DNA of 64,000 nucleotides from Heterostelium album PN500 (lineage: Eukaryota; Evosea; Eumycetozoa; Acytosteliales; Acytosteliaceae), in assembly GCF_000004825.1 (NCBI RefSeq), contig NW_008805072.1, positions 62,001 through 126,000 of the forward strand. Direction: 5' to 3'. Under the pieces are notes generated by a model. The model was not told where the DNA came from. It was given only the letters and a program-made list of their open reading frames with translations, and searched no databases. The position numbers and the translations under genes are program-made. This document shows, in pieces, positions 21,235-31,652 of this stretch. Every line of letters begins with the position of its first letter. Position 1 is the first letter of the stretch.

Positions 21235-24200
21235 ATGAATAATATCAAGCTAACAGATAAATTAATCAATGGAAAAAATGTATTGAAAATTAATCTTAAT
21301 AACTTTCAACAATACATAGTTTTAGTTTATAATCATTTGAAAGATAAAGAAAATGAACAACACACAAATATCACATTAATTGGAAATATTAATCAAAATA
21401 ATAATGAGATTGTAATACCAGATACTGTCGATACTCAATATCAGTTAATAATAATGCATTCTTACCGAGTAGATTTTAAATCGATATGTGTCGAGCTATT
21501 AAACAAATCACAATCATACACAATCAATTTTGAAAACAATCTATTCAAAAAAAACCTTGACTATTTCAAACAATCTCATATCATTAATAACAAACGATAT
21601 CATTCAATATCAAGATTTCCAAACAGTAATGCTATCAATGATGTATATTTAGTGTGTGGTACTGATGATCATATATTGGTAAGATCAATTTGAATCGATT
21701 GACATCATTTTTCAAAGTAATTAAACAATTGACAATTATAAAACTAACAAAATCAATTCAAAAGTATGTTTATAAAAAGATAAATTTTAAAGATAATCAA
21801 AAATCTTATGAAAGAGCTGAGAATGAAATCAAAGCAATGAAATTACTCAAAGGTAATTGGAGAAGATTTGTTCAACTTGTTGACTATCATCATGATAAAT
21901 ACAATCAAATCTTTCATATCATCACTGGATATTGTGGTGGTGGTGATCTTTCCCAAAAGTATAAACATTTAACTGATATAAATCAGTATATATCAAATAT
22001 TAAATAACATGACTTTTATCAAGCAATTAACCACTTTTATATTGAATTTAAAAATAGAATCTTTCCAGAATCAGATATCGGTAATTATATTTCACAACTT
22101 TTCAATATTCTTTTGGATCTTGATAAACAAAGGAATGTTCATTGTGACATTAAACCATCAAATATATTCATTAATGAATCTGATGCTTATGGTACTTTGA
22201 TTCTTGGTGATTTTGGATGTTGTGAATTCATTGGTGAATCAACAATCATTGAATATCCAGATACAAAAGACCACATTCTTGAACCACTTATTGTGATATC
22301 AAGTGATTCCAATCGAAATTGTATTTATATCGAACTATCAGAATCAAGTATTTGTAAAATGTACCCAAACACACTCATAAATGCAACACGTGGAACAATT
22401 GGTTATATTTCACCAGTAAGTAAATTTTATTTATTTAACTGATTGTTATTTACATTTATAAAAAACTTAATTTAATATAATCATACGATTAGGAAGCAAT
22501 GAACAGACAATATGCACAATCATGTGACATCTTTTCAATTGGATCAACAATTCTCAAATTATTATGTTGGTAAATACTCGAATAATCATTTTTAAAATAT
22601 TATTATCAATCAGATATTAACTCTGTATTTTTGAATATTTAAATTGATCAGTCATCAAGATGATCGAAATAATCATCAACTATTCCAAACCAAACGTGAA
22701 ATTAAGATTTCAGAATTCAGATATTCAAAACAATTGATTGAATTTATTCATCGATTGTTGGATCAGAGTCCAAAGAATAGAGAATCATTGAATCAATTAT
22801 TAAACCAATATATTGAAACTGTAACCAATAATCAGATAATTACATTCAATTTAAATACTCCATTTCATAATACCTCCGTCAATGTCACTGAGATCAATTT
22901 TGGAAATGATTTCAATCAAATATTATCAGTTGGTGTGTTACCTAAATCACTGAAATCATTGGTGTTTGGATATTCATTCAATCAAATATTATCAGTAGGT
23001 TTGTTACCTGAATCATTTGAATCTTTGGTGTTTGGATATTCATTCAATCAAATATTATCAGTTGGTGTGTTACCTAAATCACTGAAATCATTGGTATTTG
23101 GATATTTCAATCAAATATTATCAGTTGGTGTGTTGCCTAAATCACTGAAATCATTGGAGTTTGGAAATGGATTCAATCAAATATTATCAGTTGGTGTGTT
23201 ACCTGAATCACTTGAATCATTGGTGTTTGGAGATAGATTCAATCAAATATTATCAGTCGGTGTGTTACCTGAATCACTGAAATCATTGGTGTTTGGAAAT
23301 GAATTCAATCAAATATTATCAGTTGGTGTGTTACCTAAATCACTTGAATCATTGGTGTTTGGATATAGATTCAATCAAATATTATCAGCCGATGTGTTAC
23401 CTCAATCACTGAAATCATTGGAGTTTGGAAATGAATTCAATCAAATATTATCAGTCGGTGTGTTACCTCAATCACTTGAATCTTTGGTGTTTAGAGATAG
23501 ATTCAATCAAATATTATCAATTGGTGTGTTACCTAAATCACTTGAATCATTGAAGTTTGGATATTCATTCAATCAAATATTATCAGTTGGTGTGTTACCT
23601 AAATCACTGAAATCATTGAAGTTTGGAAATGAATTCAATCAAATATTATCAGTTGGTGTATTACCTGAATCACTTGAATCATTGGAGTTTAGAGATGAAT
23701 TTAATCAAATATTATCAGTTGGTGTGTTACCTGAATCACTTGAATCATTGGTGTTTGGAGATAGATTCAATCAAATATTATCAGTTGGTGTGTTACCTGA
23801 ATCACTTGAATCATTGGTGTTTGGAGATAGATTCAATCAAAAGTTATCAATTGGTGTGTTACCTAAATCACTTGAATCATTGGTGTTTGGAAATGGATTC
23901 AATCAAATATTATCAGTTGGTGTGTTACCTAAATCACTTGAATCATTGGTGTTTGGATATGGATTCAATCAAATATTATCAGTTGATGTGTTACCTGAAT
24001 CACTTGAATCATTGGTATTTGGATATTCCTTCAATCAAATATTATCAGTTGCTGTGTTACCTAAATCACTGAAAGAATTGGTGTTTGGAAATGAATTCAA
24101 TCAAATATTATCAGTTGGTGTGTTACCTGAATCACTTGAATCATTGGTGTTTGGAAATAGATTCAATCAAATATTATCAGTCGGTGTTTTACCTAAATCA

Positions 24201-24437
24201 CTTGAATTATTATCATTTGGAAATAGATTCAATCAAATATTATCAGTCGATGTCTTACCTGAATCACTGAAATCATTGGTGTTTGGAGATGGATTCAATC
24301 AAAAATTATCAGTCGATGTCTTACCTGAATCACTGAAATCTTTATCAATGACGAACCACATCGATAGAAAAGATCTACCACAACATATTGAAAACCTATT
24401 TATTGGAGGACAAAGAATAGATATTGACTCATTCTAA
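21235..24437 (+). CDS. FNIP-repeat serine/threonine protein kinase (5 exons, 961 aa)
   Basis: Splice model: 21235-21678, 21765-21985, 22058-22415, 22493-22569 and 22652-24437. All introns are GT..AG and the phases agree, giving 961 codons without a stop. ATG 21235 is preferred over 21214 because it aligns with copy B. Residues 1-148 are a unique N-terminal region. The kinase domain follows: YVYKKI (Lys of VAIK), AENEI (helix C Glu), GGGDL, HCDIKPSN (catalytic loop, HCD instead of HRD), GDFG (DFG), GYISPE and CDIFSIGS. The usual Gly-rich loop is not obvious. The C-terminal half is 22 FNIP repeats. The family corresponds to the fnk kinases of D. discoideum. The frame changes between exons look like damage but fall inside introns. 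Confidence 0.85.
22900..24345 (+). repeat. FNIP repeat array, 22 units of 66 bp
   Basis: Twenty-two tandem 22-residue units of the form FNQILSVGVLPxSLxSLxFG plus two variable residues; one unit (the fourth) lacks a residue. DNA identity between units is very high, which points to ongoing unequal crossing-over or gene conversion. Variation is concentrated in the dipeptide after FG (NE, DR, YS, NG, YR, DE) and in K/E/Q after LP and SL. FNIP units fold as leucine-rich-repeat-like solenoids, so the variable pair probably lies on the exposed surface. Confidence 0.9.
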
Positions 24438-24740
24438 ATTTGCTTTAAATCTTCTATTTTAATCAAGAGTGCAGATTTTAATAGTTAGACATTCATATTC
24501 AACACACAATTTATCCAATATCAGAGGCTTTTTGGATTCTCAAAACAATCAAATCAAAGAAGAATACATCATCGATCTACATTTAAAACTAGAAGAACAT
24601 TTTAAATAAAAAAGATCACTTCGATTAAAATCAGGATATAATTAATGCTTATTTATTATTTATTCTATTGAAATTTAAAGATATGAATTCAAATATGTCA
24701 AATACATATTCAATCAATATTCCAGTTATATTCTCGTTCT
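24438..24740 (+). repeat. Conserved 3' flank of the FNIP-kinase cassette, copy 2
   Basis: Nearly identical to 24-321 and 59351-59670. It shows the uninterrupted form of the site (atattctcgttctctg, about 24729-24744) that carries the retroelement fossil at 316-1017 in copy 1. Confidence 0.85.
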
Positions 24741-24744
24741 CTGT

Positions 24745-25165
24745 TTAATCATCTAGATTTTACAGTACCGCTGAATCTCGGTAGTCTTATCTTGTTTATC
24801 ATATCTATTTGCATTTTGATGATGTCGAACTTTGTACAGCTACGTGATATCCTCGTGGAGGAGGTGTGTGTTGGCATACTCAGACTATGCCAACATTCGT
24901 CTGCACTACAGAGGTGCTGCATGTACTGACGCCAGTTCTTTTGTTGAATTGCTGAGTTTCCTTTCGGATTTTAAGAAACTTCATTTCAGAAAGAGAGAGT
25001 GGATCCGGCAAGAGGAAAGGAGTAACAATCACTGTTCGTATACCCAAGTGCTCTTTCGAGAGCACACAGTATTGGATTTCTAGAAGTACCATGATCACAA
25101 AGCTGCCGCTGTATGCTTACATTACATCTCTACTTCGATGATAGTGCAACTAAGTATTTGTATCT
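24745..25165 (+). mobile_element. APE-type LINE remnant (N-terminal region)
   Basis: Near-copy of 59690-60090. It carries a decayed frame with SFVELLSFLSDFKKLHF and the KRKG(V/E)TITV stretch found just upstream of the endonuclease in longer LINE copies. Always found directly behind the FNIP-kinase flank. Confidence 0.6.
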
Positions 25166-25519
25166 AACTTTGTAACTGATGTTATATTTATATTGAGATA
25201 GTTATAATTATACCATAAAAGAAATTAGAGATAATCATTATCATAAATCTTTACCTCTTTATATTGAACTCTGAACAAAAAGATATCGATTTCAAAAGAA
25301 CAGGTAATATCAATGTTAAACTTGATTTAAATTGATCACATCTGAATTCAATATCAAAGGAGTTTTTAAAAAAAAATAGTGACTAATAGCTTTGATTGGT
25401 CCTATAAATATTGATGAGCGTTGACATCAACCCAAATCATAAATATGTGAATGCAAATTTTTGGCATTTAGTGCTCATTATAGGCAATAAAAAGATATTT
25501 TTTTTTTTTAAAGAGTTCA
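25166..25519. other. AT-rich spacer
   Basis: No gene is seen. The short block gatgagcgttgacatcaaccc (25411-25431) recurs at 60617-60637 with small changes, so this spacer also belongs to the duplicated cassette. Confidence 0.4.
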
Positions 25520-25630
25520 CTTGTGAAAATGAATTGGCACTCTACCACCTACCAATATCCCCTAAAAGATTGGATAGAATATTGTTAACCTATCTATGGT
25601 TGCCGCTGGCACCTCTGTCACTAGTCTCTG
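25520..25630 (+). mobile_element. APE-type LINE remnant, left of the LTR element
   Basis: Matches 9345-9440 (tgaaaatgaattggca..., ttggatagaatattgttaac, ggcacctctgtcact). It continues on the other side of the LTR retrotransposon at 31568-31652, so the retrotransposon split this LINE remnant in two. The last five bases (25626-25630, ctctg) are the target-site duplication. Confidence 0.8.
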
Positions 25631-25843
25631 TGTTGGAATCGTAGTTCCAAGATATCAGTCAACCGACTACTGCTAACCGATCAATGAACACAATGTATTT
25701 AAGCGCAAACAAGAACTCAATAAACATTATTAATTTCATTATATTTTAACATCATCTTTAAATACATAAACTATTTATTATTATAACATTATTATATTAT
25801 TACACGATGTCGTTATTATCACGGTTTAACGACGTCTCTAACA
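25631..25843 (+). repeat. 5' LTR (213 bp)
   Basis: Starts TGTTGGAATC and ends CTCTAACA. It carries a TATA-like AT-rich stretch in its 3' half. The start codon of the gag-pol frame (25807) lies inside the LTR, 37 bp before its end, so the first 12 codons are LTR-encoded and recur in the 3' LTR. Confidence 0.95.
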
Positions 25844-28800
25844 TGGTGGACTCAGAAGAGTCTTTTCCTTTTACGCCATATTTTAAACGGACCCCTACTA
25901 AGCCCACCACCCCTGCCGGTTTAACCAAACGAACAGTGCCTCGCAATCACGCTAGTGCTATGATGACAGTTAACGATTTCCTTTGCAGGAATGACCCTTT
26001 AAGATCGACTCATAAGAGCTTTTGCGATTTCTTTGTCAAAGTGTTATCCATGTATTCCATCTCCGTAAAGCAAGCTTACGATTGGACCACTGCTACTTTT
26101 GCGGCCGATCCAAATTCATCAAGTTTCAACACGTGGCTGAACTCGAATAAGGTAGTGATTGGCTCGATCCAGAAGTTTAAATTAGGTGATGACATCTACT
26201 CATGGATAGATGCGATCTATAATCTGGTTCCGGAGGAGCACCGTTTCAACTTTACCGAGGTATGGCTGACACCTGACGCCTTTAGCTTTTTCTTTGCCAA
26301 CAGAATCCCTTACAAGGATTTCGCCGAGTTGTCCGCTGCTCTAGTAAAAGTTTTCGGTTGTAAGATTGATGCTGACTCACTATATGCCAAGTTTTCACAC
26401 CAAGTAGTATACGATCCAAAATGGTCAATCACCAGCTTCAACATGTCTTTCAACCGCCTTGCCAGAATTATGAATATGGGTGAAGCCATCAACGTCCGCA
26501 TGTATAAAGCTGCATTCATCAACCTGGGCGAGATCCGTACCCGTTTGAGTGAGTTTACCGATCTCTCACAATGCCTTCGCAAAGCTGAGGAGTTGTTCGC
26601 ATTCCATTATTCAGCTAAGAACGTGAACCAATCCCATCTCGAGAAACTTGACGTTGCTGATCCATGTGGTTGGATTGACAAGCACTTCCCTGGTTTTGCT
26701 AACAAGTCGGTTGGTCAAACCACACATCACGTTTCTAAGCCCAGCTTTAAGTGTTTCAATTGTGGTCTCCCTGGTCACAAATCTTTTGAATGTCGCAAGC
26801 CTCGTGGCCCATATCACCGCGATAAACGTGATAGATTCAGACATTCAGATCGTCGTTCAGATAGTCGCTCTGACAGACCCAAACACTCAGATCGCCCTAG
26901 TTCTGGTGATAAAAACCCGTACATAAATAAAATGGTCGGCTCTGTCGATACGTCTTCTTTACCATACGTTCCTATTTTTGTCAATGGAATTACCAAAGAC
27001 GCTAAGCTTGACACTGGTTCTGAGATTAATCTACTTTCTAGAACCGTTTGGAATAATCTTAAGTTGGCCACACCCCTCACTCCTGCATGCATTAATATAT
27101 GTGGTGTCAATGGTACCCCCACACGTGCAGATGGTATGGTCTCATTGCTTGTAGGTTTCACCACCGTTAAAGGTCACCGTGTCCATATTCCAATGGATTT
27201 TATCATTGCGGATGTGGACCCTAAAGTATGTATCATCGGTGTAGATTCACTAGCCAAACTAGATTTTAGAATTGTCGATAATACACTCACTATTTCTAAT
27301 AATATAGTTAAAACATTCAGAAGAGGTACCACTAATCATAGTGCGCTTCGCAACAACATCGATTTTCATGTATCTGGACGTAAAAGGAAATCTGCTTTGA
27401 AATGTTTATTTGCGTCAACTCAGAAATGTGACATTTTGCACGAAATTACAAAAATTTGTCACCAAATCCACGTCACCAAGGAAAAATTAAAAACTGATTT
27501 TGAAAATTTCCATTTTGGGAATTTCAATAAGTTTGGGTACTCTCCTATGACCATGGCCACCCTTAATCCAAGTAATCCAACTAACGCTGGCATCGAGCAT
27601 ATTAACACCGCTGATATTGCTGATAGTTACTTGGTATGGATTGACCCTGATGACGTGAAGACTCCACTGCCGACAGCCACTACTCTTACTGCGAACGCCA
27701 CCGCTACTTCGGCAGATGGTCTTGATGGTGTTCGAGAGGACATCATTAACATGTTGAAAAGCGATTTCCAGGATGTGGTATCTCCAATGACTTCACCACC
27801 ACCATTCCGAGAGGATGTGGATATGAAGATCAACTTAAACGCACCTGTCCAGAAACAGAGGATGTTCCCTGTTCCGCAATCACTGTTAGAGGAACTACAC
27901 AACCAAATCAAGGACTTGCTACATAAAGGTTTCATCGTTCCATCTAACGCTGAATACGGCGCTCCAGTATTGTTCGTTAAGAAGAAAACTGGTAACTGGC
28001 GTATGTGTGTCGACTACCGCCAACTCAATAAGTCTACCGTCAAGAACTCTTATCCGCTTCCACGTATCAACGAACTGCTCGACCGTACCAAGGCTGCTCA
28101 CTGGCTAAGCAAGTTGGACTTGCTACATGGTTACCACCAACTTCGCATGAACCTACAAGACGCTGACAAGACCACTTTTCGTTGTCCATTTGGTTCATTC
28201 AAATACACGGTTATACCATTCGGATTATCAAATGCACCAGCGGTCTTCCAGTCTTTCATGGATTCTGTATTTAAATTGGAAGTATTTCAAAAATTATTAT
28301 TAGTATACTTAGACGATTTATTAATTATGACCAATAATTCTTCTATTACCGAACACATCGATGGTATCAAGCATGTATTCACAATACTTAGAAAGAACAA
28401 CTTACATGTCAACTTATCAAAATGCACATTCTTGGTTCGATCTGTCGACTACCTTGGTCACATGGTTGGTAATGGCAAAATAGACCCACTGCAGGACAAG
28501 ATCGATTCTATCATCGCTTGGAAAGAGCCGAACAACAAAGACGAGCTACGTAGTTTCCTCGGTCTTGTTAACTACTACAATAGATTCATTCCGAGGTTAG
28601 CCACTGTCCAAGCACCACTCACTTTCCTGCTTAGAAAGTTCGCTCCATTCCACTGGTCTGATGATTGCCAACTTGCATTCGATACTATCAAATCAGCAAT
28701 TAAAGAGAAGCCATCGTTGTTCCCACCAAATTACGATCTTCCGTTTATATTTGAATGCGACGCTTCCGATGTCGGTACCGGATATCGATTGTTTCAATTG

Positions 28801-31251
28801 GTAGACGGTAAAGAGAATGTAATCTGCTATGGTTCCAAGAAATTGAAAGATTCGGAAACACGTTATTCAACACTGGAAAAGGAACTATTAGCCATCGTTA
28901 CTGCGTTGAAAGCCAACTACTATCACATCTTCGGCAGAGATATCGAGATTCGTACTGACCATAAGAACATCACCTACATCAACGAGGCCAACAAGATCGG
29001 TATCAACCAAACTATTAATCGCTGGATCGCACACATTAATCTTTACCAACCAAAGATCAAATTCATCAAAGGAAAGGACAATACGATCGCCGATGGTTTG
29101 TCTAGGTACACATTCAATGTATCCGTATCACTTAGTCATCCAACGATCGCCAATGACATCATCGACGGTTACCGCATAGAGGACAACTCCAATCTTAGTA
29201 ACAGAATCACTGATTACACGACAATCAACGGTCTCCGATACACCCACGACGGTAAGATTATAGTACCTAGAGTCATGTCAATAGTCAATAATTTACTATA
29301 TCAAGCCCACGATTCTGAATTCGGTTGTCATAGGTCGGCCTCCAAAACTCTCCATTCTATATCCGAACTATACGTATGGCCGAACATGGCGGCAGATATC
29401 AGGAAGTACTGTGATGACTGTATCGTCTGTCGACGTGCCAGCGACCATGCACGAAAAAGAATTGGCCACCTGATTCCATTGCCCATTCCAGTCAAATGCT
29501 TCCAACGTATTAACATCGACTTCATCCCAAATCTACCAGTCGAGGAGTACATGGGTAGGAAGGTTGACGCTATAATGGTCGTCGTCGATGCCTTATCTAA
29601 AATGACCAGACTGATTCCTTTAGGTTCGGACTATACCAGTAAAGAGGTGATTGATCTGTTTCATAAAGAGATCTTTAAACTCCATGGTATCCCGATTGAA
29701 ATTGTTTCTGATAACGATTCTAAATTGACCTCTAAGTTATTCAAGCAGTTGACGAAAGCGTACGGTATTCACCACTCCACATCGGCCGTATCCAATCAAC
29801 AAGCCAACGGACAAGCTGAAAGAATCATTCGTGCAGTCAAGAATGCAACTAGAAAGCTTATGGTTGATGACCGTCTCCACAATACTACTGGTTCCTGGTC
29901 TAAGCACATCGATACTGTCGAGTTTTCATTGAATTCTACTGTTCATTCTACTACCGAGTACACACCGTTCAAGATCTATTTGGGGCACAATCCGTTAACA
30001 CCACTCAACCTCGTCAAAGAATCGGATGCTCTGGTCGACGTCACTGATAAGCAAATCATCGAATCTATTAAGGAAAGGAAAGCAATCATTAAGTTAGTCA
30101 AACGAAACATCTGTATTGGAAATCAAGAAATGAGATTTACATGGAACAAAGGTAAAAAAGAAAACCAAATCAAGGTAGGTGATTACGTTTTCTACAATAA
30201 TAATAGAGATGGTAAGAAAAAGAAATTGGATGTGAGGTATGAAGGACCGCGAAAAGTAGTGGAAGTCGATAATTATAATAATATATTCATAGATGTGATT
30301 GGAAAAGATGGAATAAGCACAAAGAAGAAGAAGTTTAATTCGAAACACATAATGTTATACGATCCAAAGATGAACGATAATTTAATTAATGATGTCGACG
30401 ACTTATTAGTCGAAAACGGTGCTACGGCGGAGACCGATCGGGGTAGTACCGTTGGCGATAGTTCAGACGACTATGACGATAGTCCGAGGCCTATACGCCG
30501 TCACACACGGAGGGGGCTGAAAAATGTCGAAAGTAGAGTAGACATAAATGTCGAACGTAGTGTTGACAAGGATGACATGGAGGATAATGAATTAAATGAC
30601 GATGATGATAGCGACTACGATGATAATGAAAATAATAACAATAACAACTACAATAACAATAACAATAACGACGACATGGATGTCGATGACGATGATAGCG
30701 ATAACTTACTTATTAATAATAATAATAACTCTAATAACTCTAATAATAATAACAATAATAATAATAATAATTTAAATATCGATTATTTTAAATTTATTTC
30801 GAATGATTCAAAATTTCATCAAAACATCACCGCACGTGGAACTTTATCAAATAATTTATCAAAATCAATTTTGCGAAATGTCGAAAATAATTTTAACGAA
30901 CTACGTAACGAAGTGGACAAATTCGATCATAATTTAAAATGCAATCTTAACAAATCAGAAATAATAGCGACAAAAAACATTATATCATACATCAACAGCG
31001 ACGACTTCATACCAAACACTCCTTCTATTATTATTGCAGATGATGTAAAGGTTCTAGCATACACCAAGTGGAGAAAGGATATTGTTGCCATCCTCGCCAA
31101 GCGCAAGTTCACTCTTGGTACTTCCAAATTAGCTCGTGTCGAATATTTGGTTAAGGTTGGAAGAGCTCTCGCTTGGGTACCGTTACCTGGTAATACTCTG
31201 GCGACTAAGTTTAGCTCTGCTCATTCAGTTCCAGATTCTACAGACGGATGA
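25807..31251 (+). CDS. Gag-Pol polyprotein of the Ty3/gypsy element (1814 aa)
   Basis: A single frame holds the gag and pol parts. Rough order: capsid-like region (to residue 300), CCHC knuckle CFNCGLPGHKSFECRK (about 314-330), aspartic protease with LDTGSE (about 400), reverse transcriptase with LLVYLDDLL (about 832), RNase H starting FECDASD (about 980), integrase with a zinc-binding CDDCIVC (about 1200) and core (INIDFIPNLP onward), and the GPY/F-type module VRYEGPRKV (about 1476). The protease-RT-RNaseH-integrase order defines Ty3/gypsy. After the integrase comes an acidic, Asn-rich low-complexity stretch (about 1560-1660) and a C-terminal region of unknown role. Gag and pol share one frame, so no frameshifting is needed between them. 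Confidence 0.9.
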   Translation: MSLLSRFNDVSNMVDSEESFPFTPYFKRTPTKPTTPAGLTKRTVPRNHASAMMTVNDFLCRNDPLRSTHKSFCDFFVKVLSMYSISVKQAYDWTTATFAADPNSSSFNTWLNSNKVVIGSIQKFKLGDDIYSWIDAIYNLVPEEHRFNFTEVWLTPDAFSFFFANRIPYKDFAELSAALVKVFGCKIDADSLYAKFSHQVVYDPKWSITSFNMSFNRLARIMNMGEAINVRMYKAAFINLGEIRTRLSEFTDLSQCLRKAEELFAFHYSAKNVNQSHLEKLDVADPCGWIDKHFPGFANKSVGQTTHHVSKPSFKCFNCGLPGHKSFECRKPRGPYHRDKRDRFRHSDRRSDSRSDRPKHSDRPSSGDKNPYINKMVGSVDTSSLPYVPIFVNGITKDAKLDTGSEINLLSRTVWNNLKLATPLTPACINICGVNGTPTRADGMVSLLVGFTTVKGHRVHIPMDFIIADVDPKVCIIGVDSLAKLDFRIVDNTLTISNNIVKTFRRGTTNHSALRNNIDFHVSGRKRKSALKCLFASTQKCDILHEITKICHQIHVTKEKLKTDFENFHFGNFNKFGYSPMTMATLNPSNPTNAGIEHINTADIADSYLVWIDPDDVKTPLPTATTLTANATATSADGLDGVREDIINMLKSDFQDVVSPMTSPPPFREDVDMKINLNAPVQKQRMFPVPQSLLEELHNQIKDLLHKGFIVPSNAEYGAPVLFVKKKTGNWRMCVDYRQLNKSTVKNSYPLPRINELLDRTKAAHWLSKLDLLHGYHQLRMNLQDADKTTFRCPFGSFKYTVIPFGLSNAPAVFQSFMDSVFKLEVFQKLLLVYLDDLLIMTNNSSITEHIDGIKHVFTILRKNNLHVNLSKCTFLVRSVDYLGHMVGNGKIDPLQDKIDSIIAWKEPNNKDELRSFLGLVNYYNRFIPRLATVQAPLTFLLRKFAPFHWSDDCQLAFDTIKSAIKEKPSLFPPNYDLPFIFECDASDVGTGYRLFQLVDGKENVICYGSKKLKDSETRYSTLEKELLAIVTALKANYYHIFGRDIEIRTDHKNITYINEANKIGINQTINRWIAHINLYQPKIKFIKGKDNTIADGLSRYTFNVSVSLSHPTIANDIIDGYRIEDNSNLSNRITDYTTINGLRYTHDGKIIVPRVMSIVNNLLYQAHDSEFGCHRSASKTLHSISELYVWPNMAADIRKYCDDCIVCRRASDHARKRIGHLIPLPIPVKCFQRINIDFIPNLPVEEYMGRKVDAIMVVVDALSKMTRLIPLGSDYTSKEVIDLFHKEIFKLHGIPIEIVSDNDSKLTSKLFKQLTKAYGIHHSTSAVSNQQANGQAERIIRAVKNATRKLMVDDRLHNTTGSWSKHIDTVEFSLNSTVHSTTEYTPFKIYLGHNPLTPLNLVKESDALVDVTDKQIIESIKERKAIIKLVKRNICIGNQEMRFTWNKGKKENQIKVGDYVFYNNNRDGKKKKLDVRYEGPRKVVEVDNYNNIFIDVIGKDGISTKKKKFNSKHIMLYDPKMNDNLINDVDDLLVENGATAETDRGSTVGDSSDDYDDSPRPIRRHTRRGLKNVESRVDINVERSVDKDDMEDNELNDDDDSDYDDNENNNNNNYNNNNNNDDMDVDDDDSDNLLINNNNNSNNSNNNNNNNNNNLNIDYFKFISNDSKFHQNITARGTLSNNLSKSILRNVENNFNELRNEVDKFDHNLKCNLNKSEIIATKNIISYINSDDFIPNTPSIIIADDVKVLAYTKWRKDIVAILAKRKFTLGTSKLARVEYLVKVGRALAWVPLPGNTLATKFSSAHSVPDSTDG
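25844..25860 (+). promoter_or_regulatory. Putative primer-binding site of the LTR element
   Basis: Begins TGG immediately after the 5' LTR, the usual position and opening of a tRNA primer-binding site. It lies within the coding frame here. The matching tRNA was not identified. Confidence 0.5.
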
Positions 31252-31339
31252 GTCGGCACCCGTCTCTCGCGTAAGTCCTGATAAGGTTTTCTTATGCAAA
31301 GCCGCGTATAAGTTTTTAATCCTGTCAGGCTGCTGCCTC

Positions 31340-31354
31340 GAAGAAGAAGGGCAG
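31340..31354 (+). promoter_or_regulatory. Polypurine tract of the LTR element
   Basis: A purine-rich run (gaagaagaagggcag) ends directly at the 3' LTR, the expected position of the plus-strand primer. Confidence 0.75.
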
Positions 31355-31567
31355 TGTTGGAATCGTAGTTCCAAGATATCAGTCAACCGACTACTGCTAA
31401 CCGATCAATGAACACAATGTATTTAAGCGCAAACAAGAACTCAATAAACATTATTAATTTCATTATATTTTAACATCATCTTTAAATACATAAACTATTT
31501 ATTATTATAACATTATTATATTATTACACGATGTCGTTATTATCACGGTTTAACGACGTCTCTAACA
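31355..31567 (+). repeat. 3' LTR (213 bp)
   Basis: Same length as and apparently identical to 25631-25843. It is followed by the target duplication ctctg at 31568-31572. Because the LTR carries a start codon, this copy also has an ATG at 31531 reading toward the downstream LINE remnant, where the frame soon stops. Confidence 0.95.
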
Positions 31568-31652
31568 CTCTGGCACAACAATTCCAGACCACTATCCTCT
31601 TAAAGTCCAGCTGTCCTTACGTTCAACTACGCCAAGCAGTGCATTGTTGATT
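31568..31652 (+). mobile_element. APE-type LINE remnant, right of the LTR element
   Basis: Continues the LINE sequence interrupted at 25630: ctctggcacaacaattcc, then the end of the endonuclease domain as at 9433-9515 and 13262-13350. It stops at about 31652, where the duplicated ankyrin segment begins. Confidence 0.8.

Larger units (their letters stand above)
25631..31567 (+). mobile_element. Ty3/gypsy-type LTR retrotransposon, looks whole
   Basis: A 5937-bp element bounded by two 213-bp LTRs that appear identical by eye. It is flanked by the 5-bp direct repeat ctctg (25626-25630 and 31568-31572). Empty-site paralogues of the host sequence (tctctggcacaac at about 13266 and ctctagcacaac at 19732) confirm the ends. 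Ends are TGTTGG...CTAACA. One long reading frame spans almost the interior. Identical LTRs and an undamaged frame point to very recent insertion. It landed inside a dead LINE fragment between two duplicated cassettes. Confidence 0.95.

Noticed and set aside
21700-22010. FNIP kinase copy A as a pseudogene with a frameshift and a stop
   Set aside because: Both problems fall inside well-formed GT..AG introns that are conserved in copy B, and the spliced model is open for 961 codons.
23623-24270. Two long repetitive frames (YYQLVCYLNHLNHW type) inside the FNIP array
   Set aside because: They are out-of-frame readings of the 66-bp FNIP repeat; any such repeat without stops gives open shadow frames.
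22900-24345. Regular 66-bp spacing as a CRISPR-like or satellite array
   Set aside because: The units are coding, in frame and encode FNIP repeats continuous with a kinase gene.
30094-30348. Minus-strand frame within the LTR element
   Set aside because: Shadow of the gag-pol frame on the other strand.
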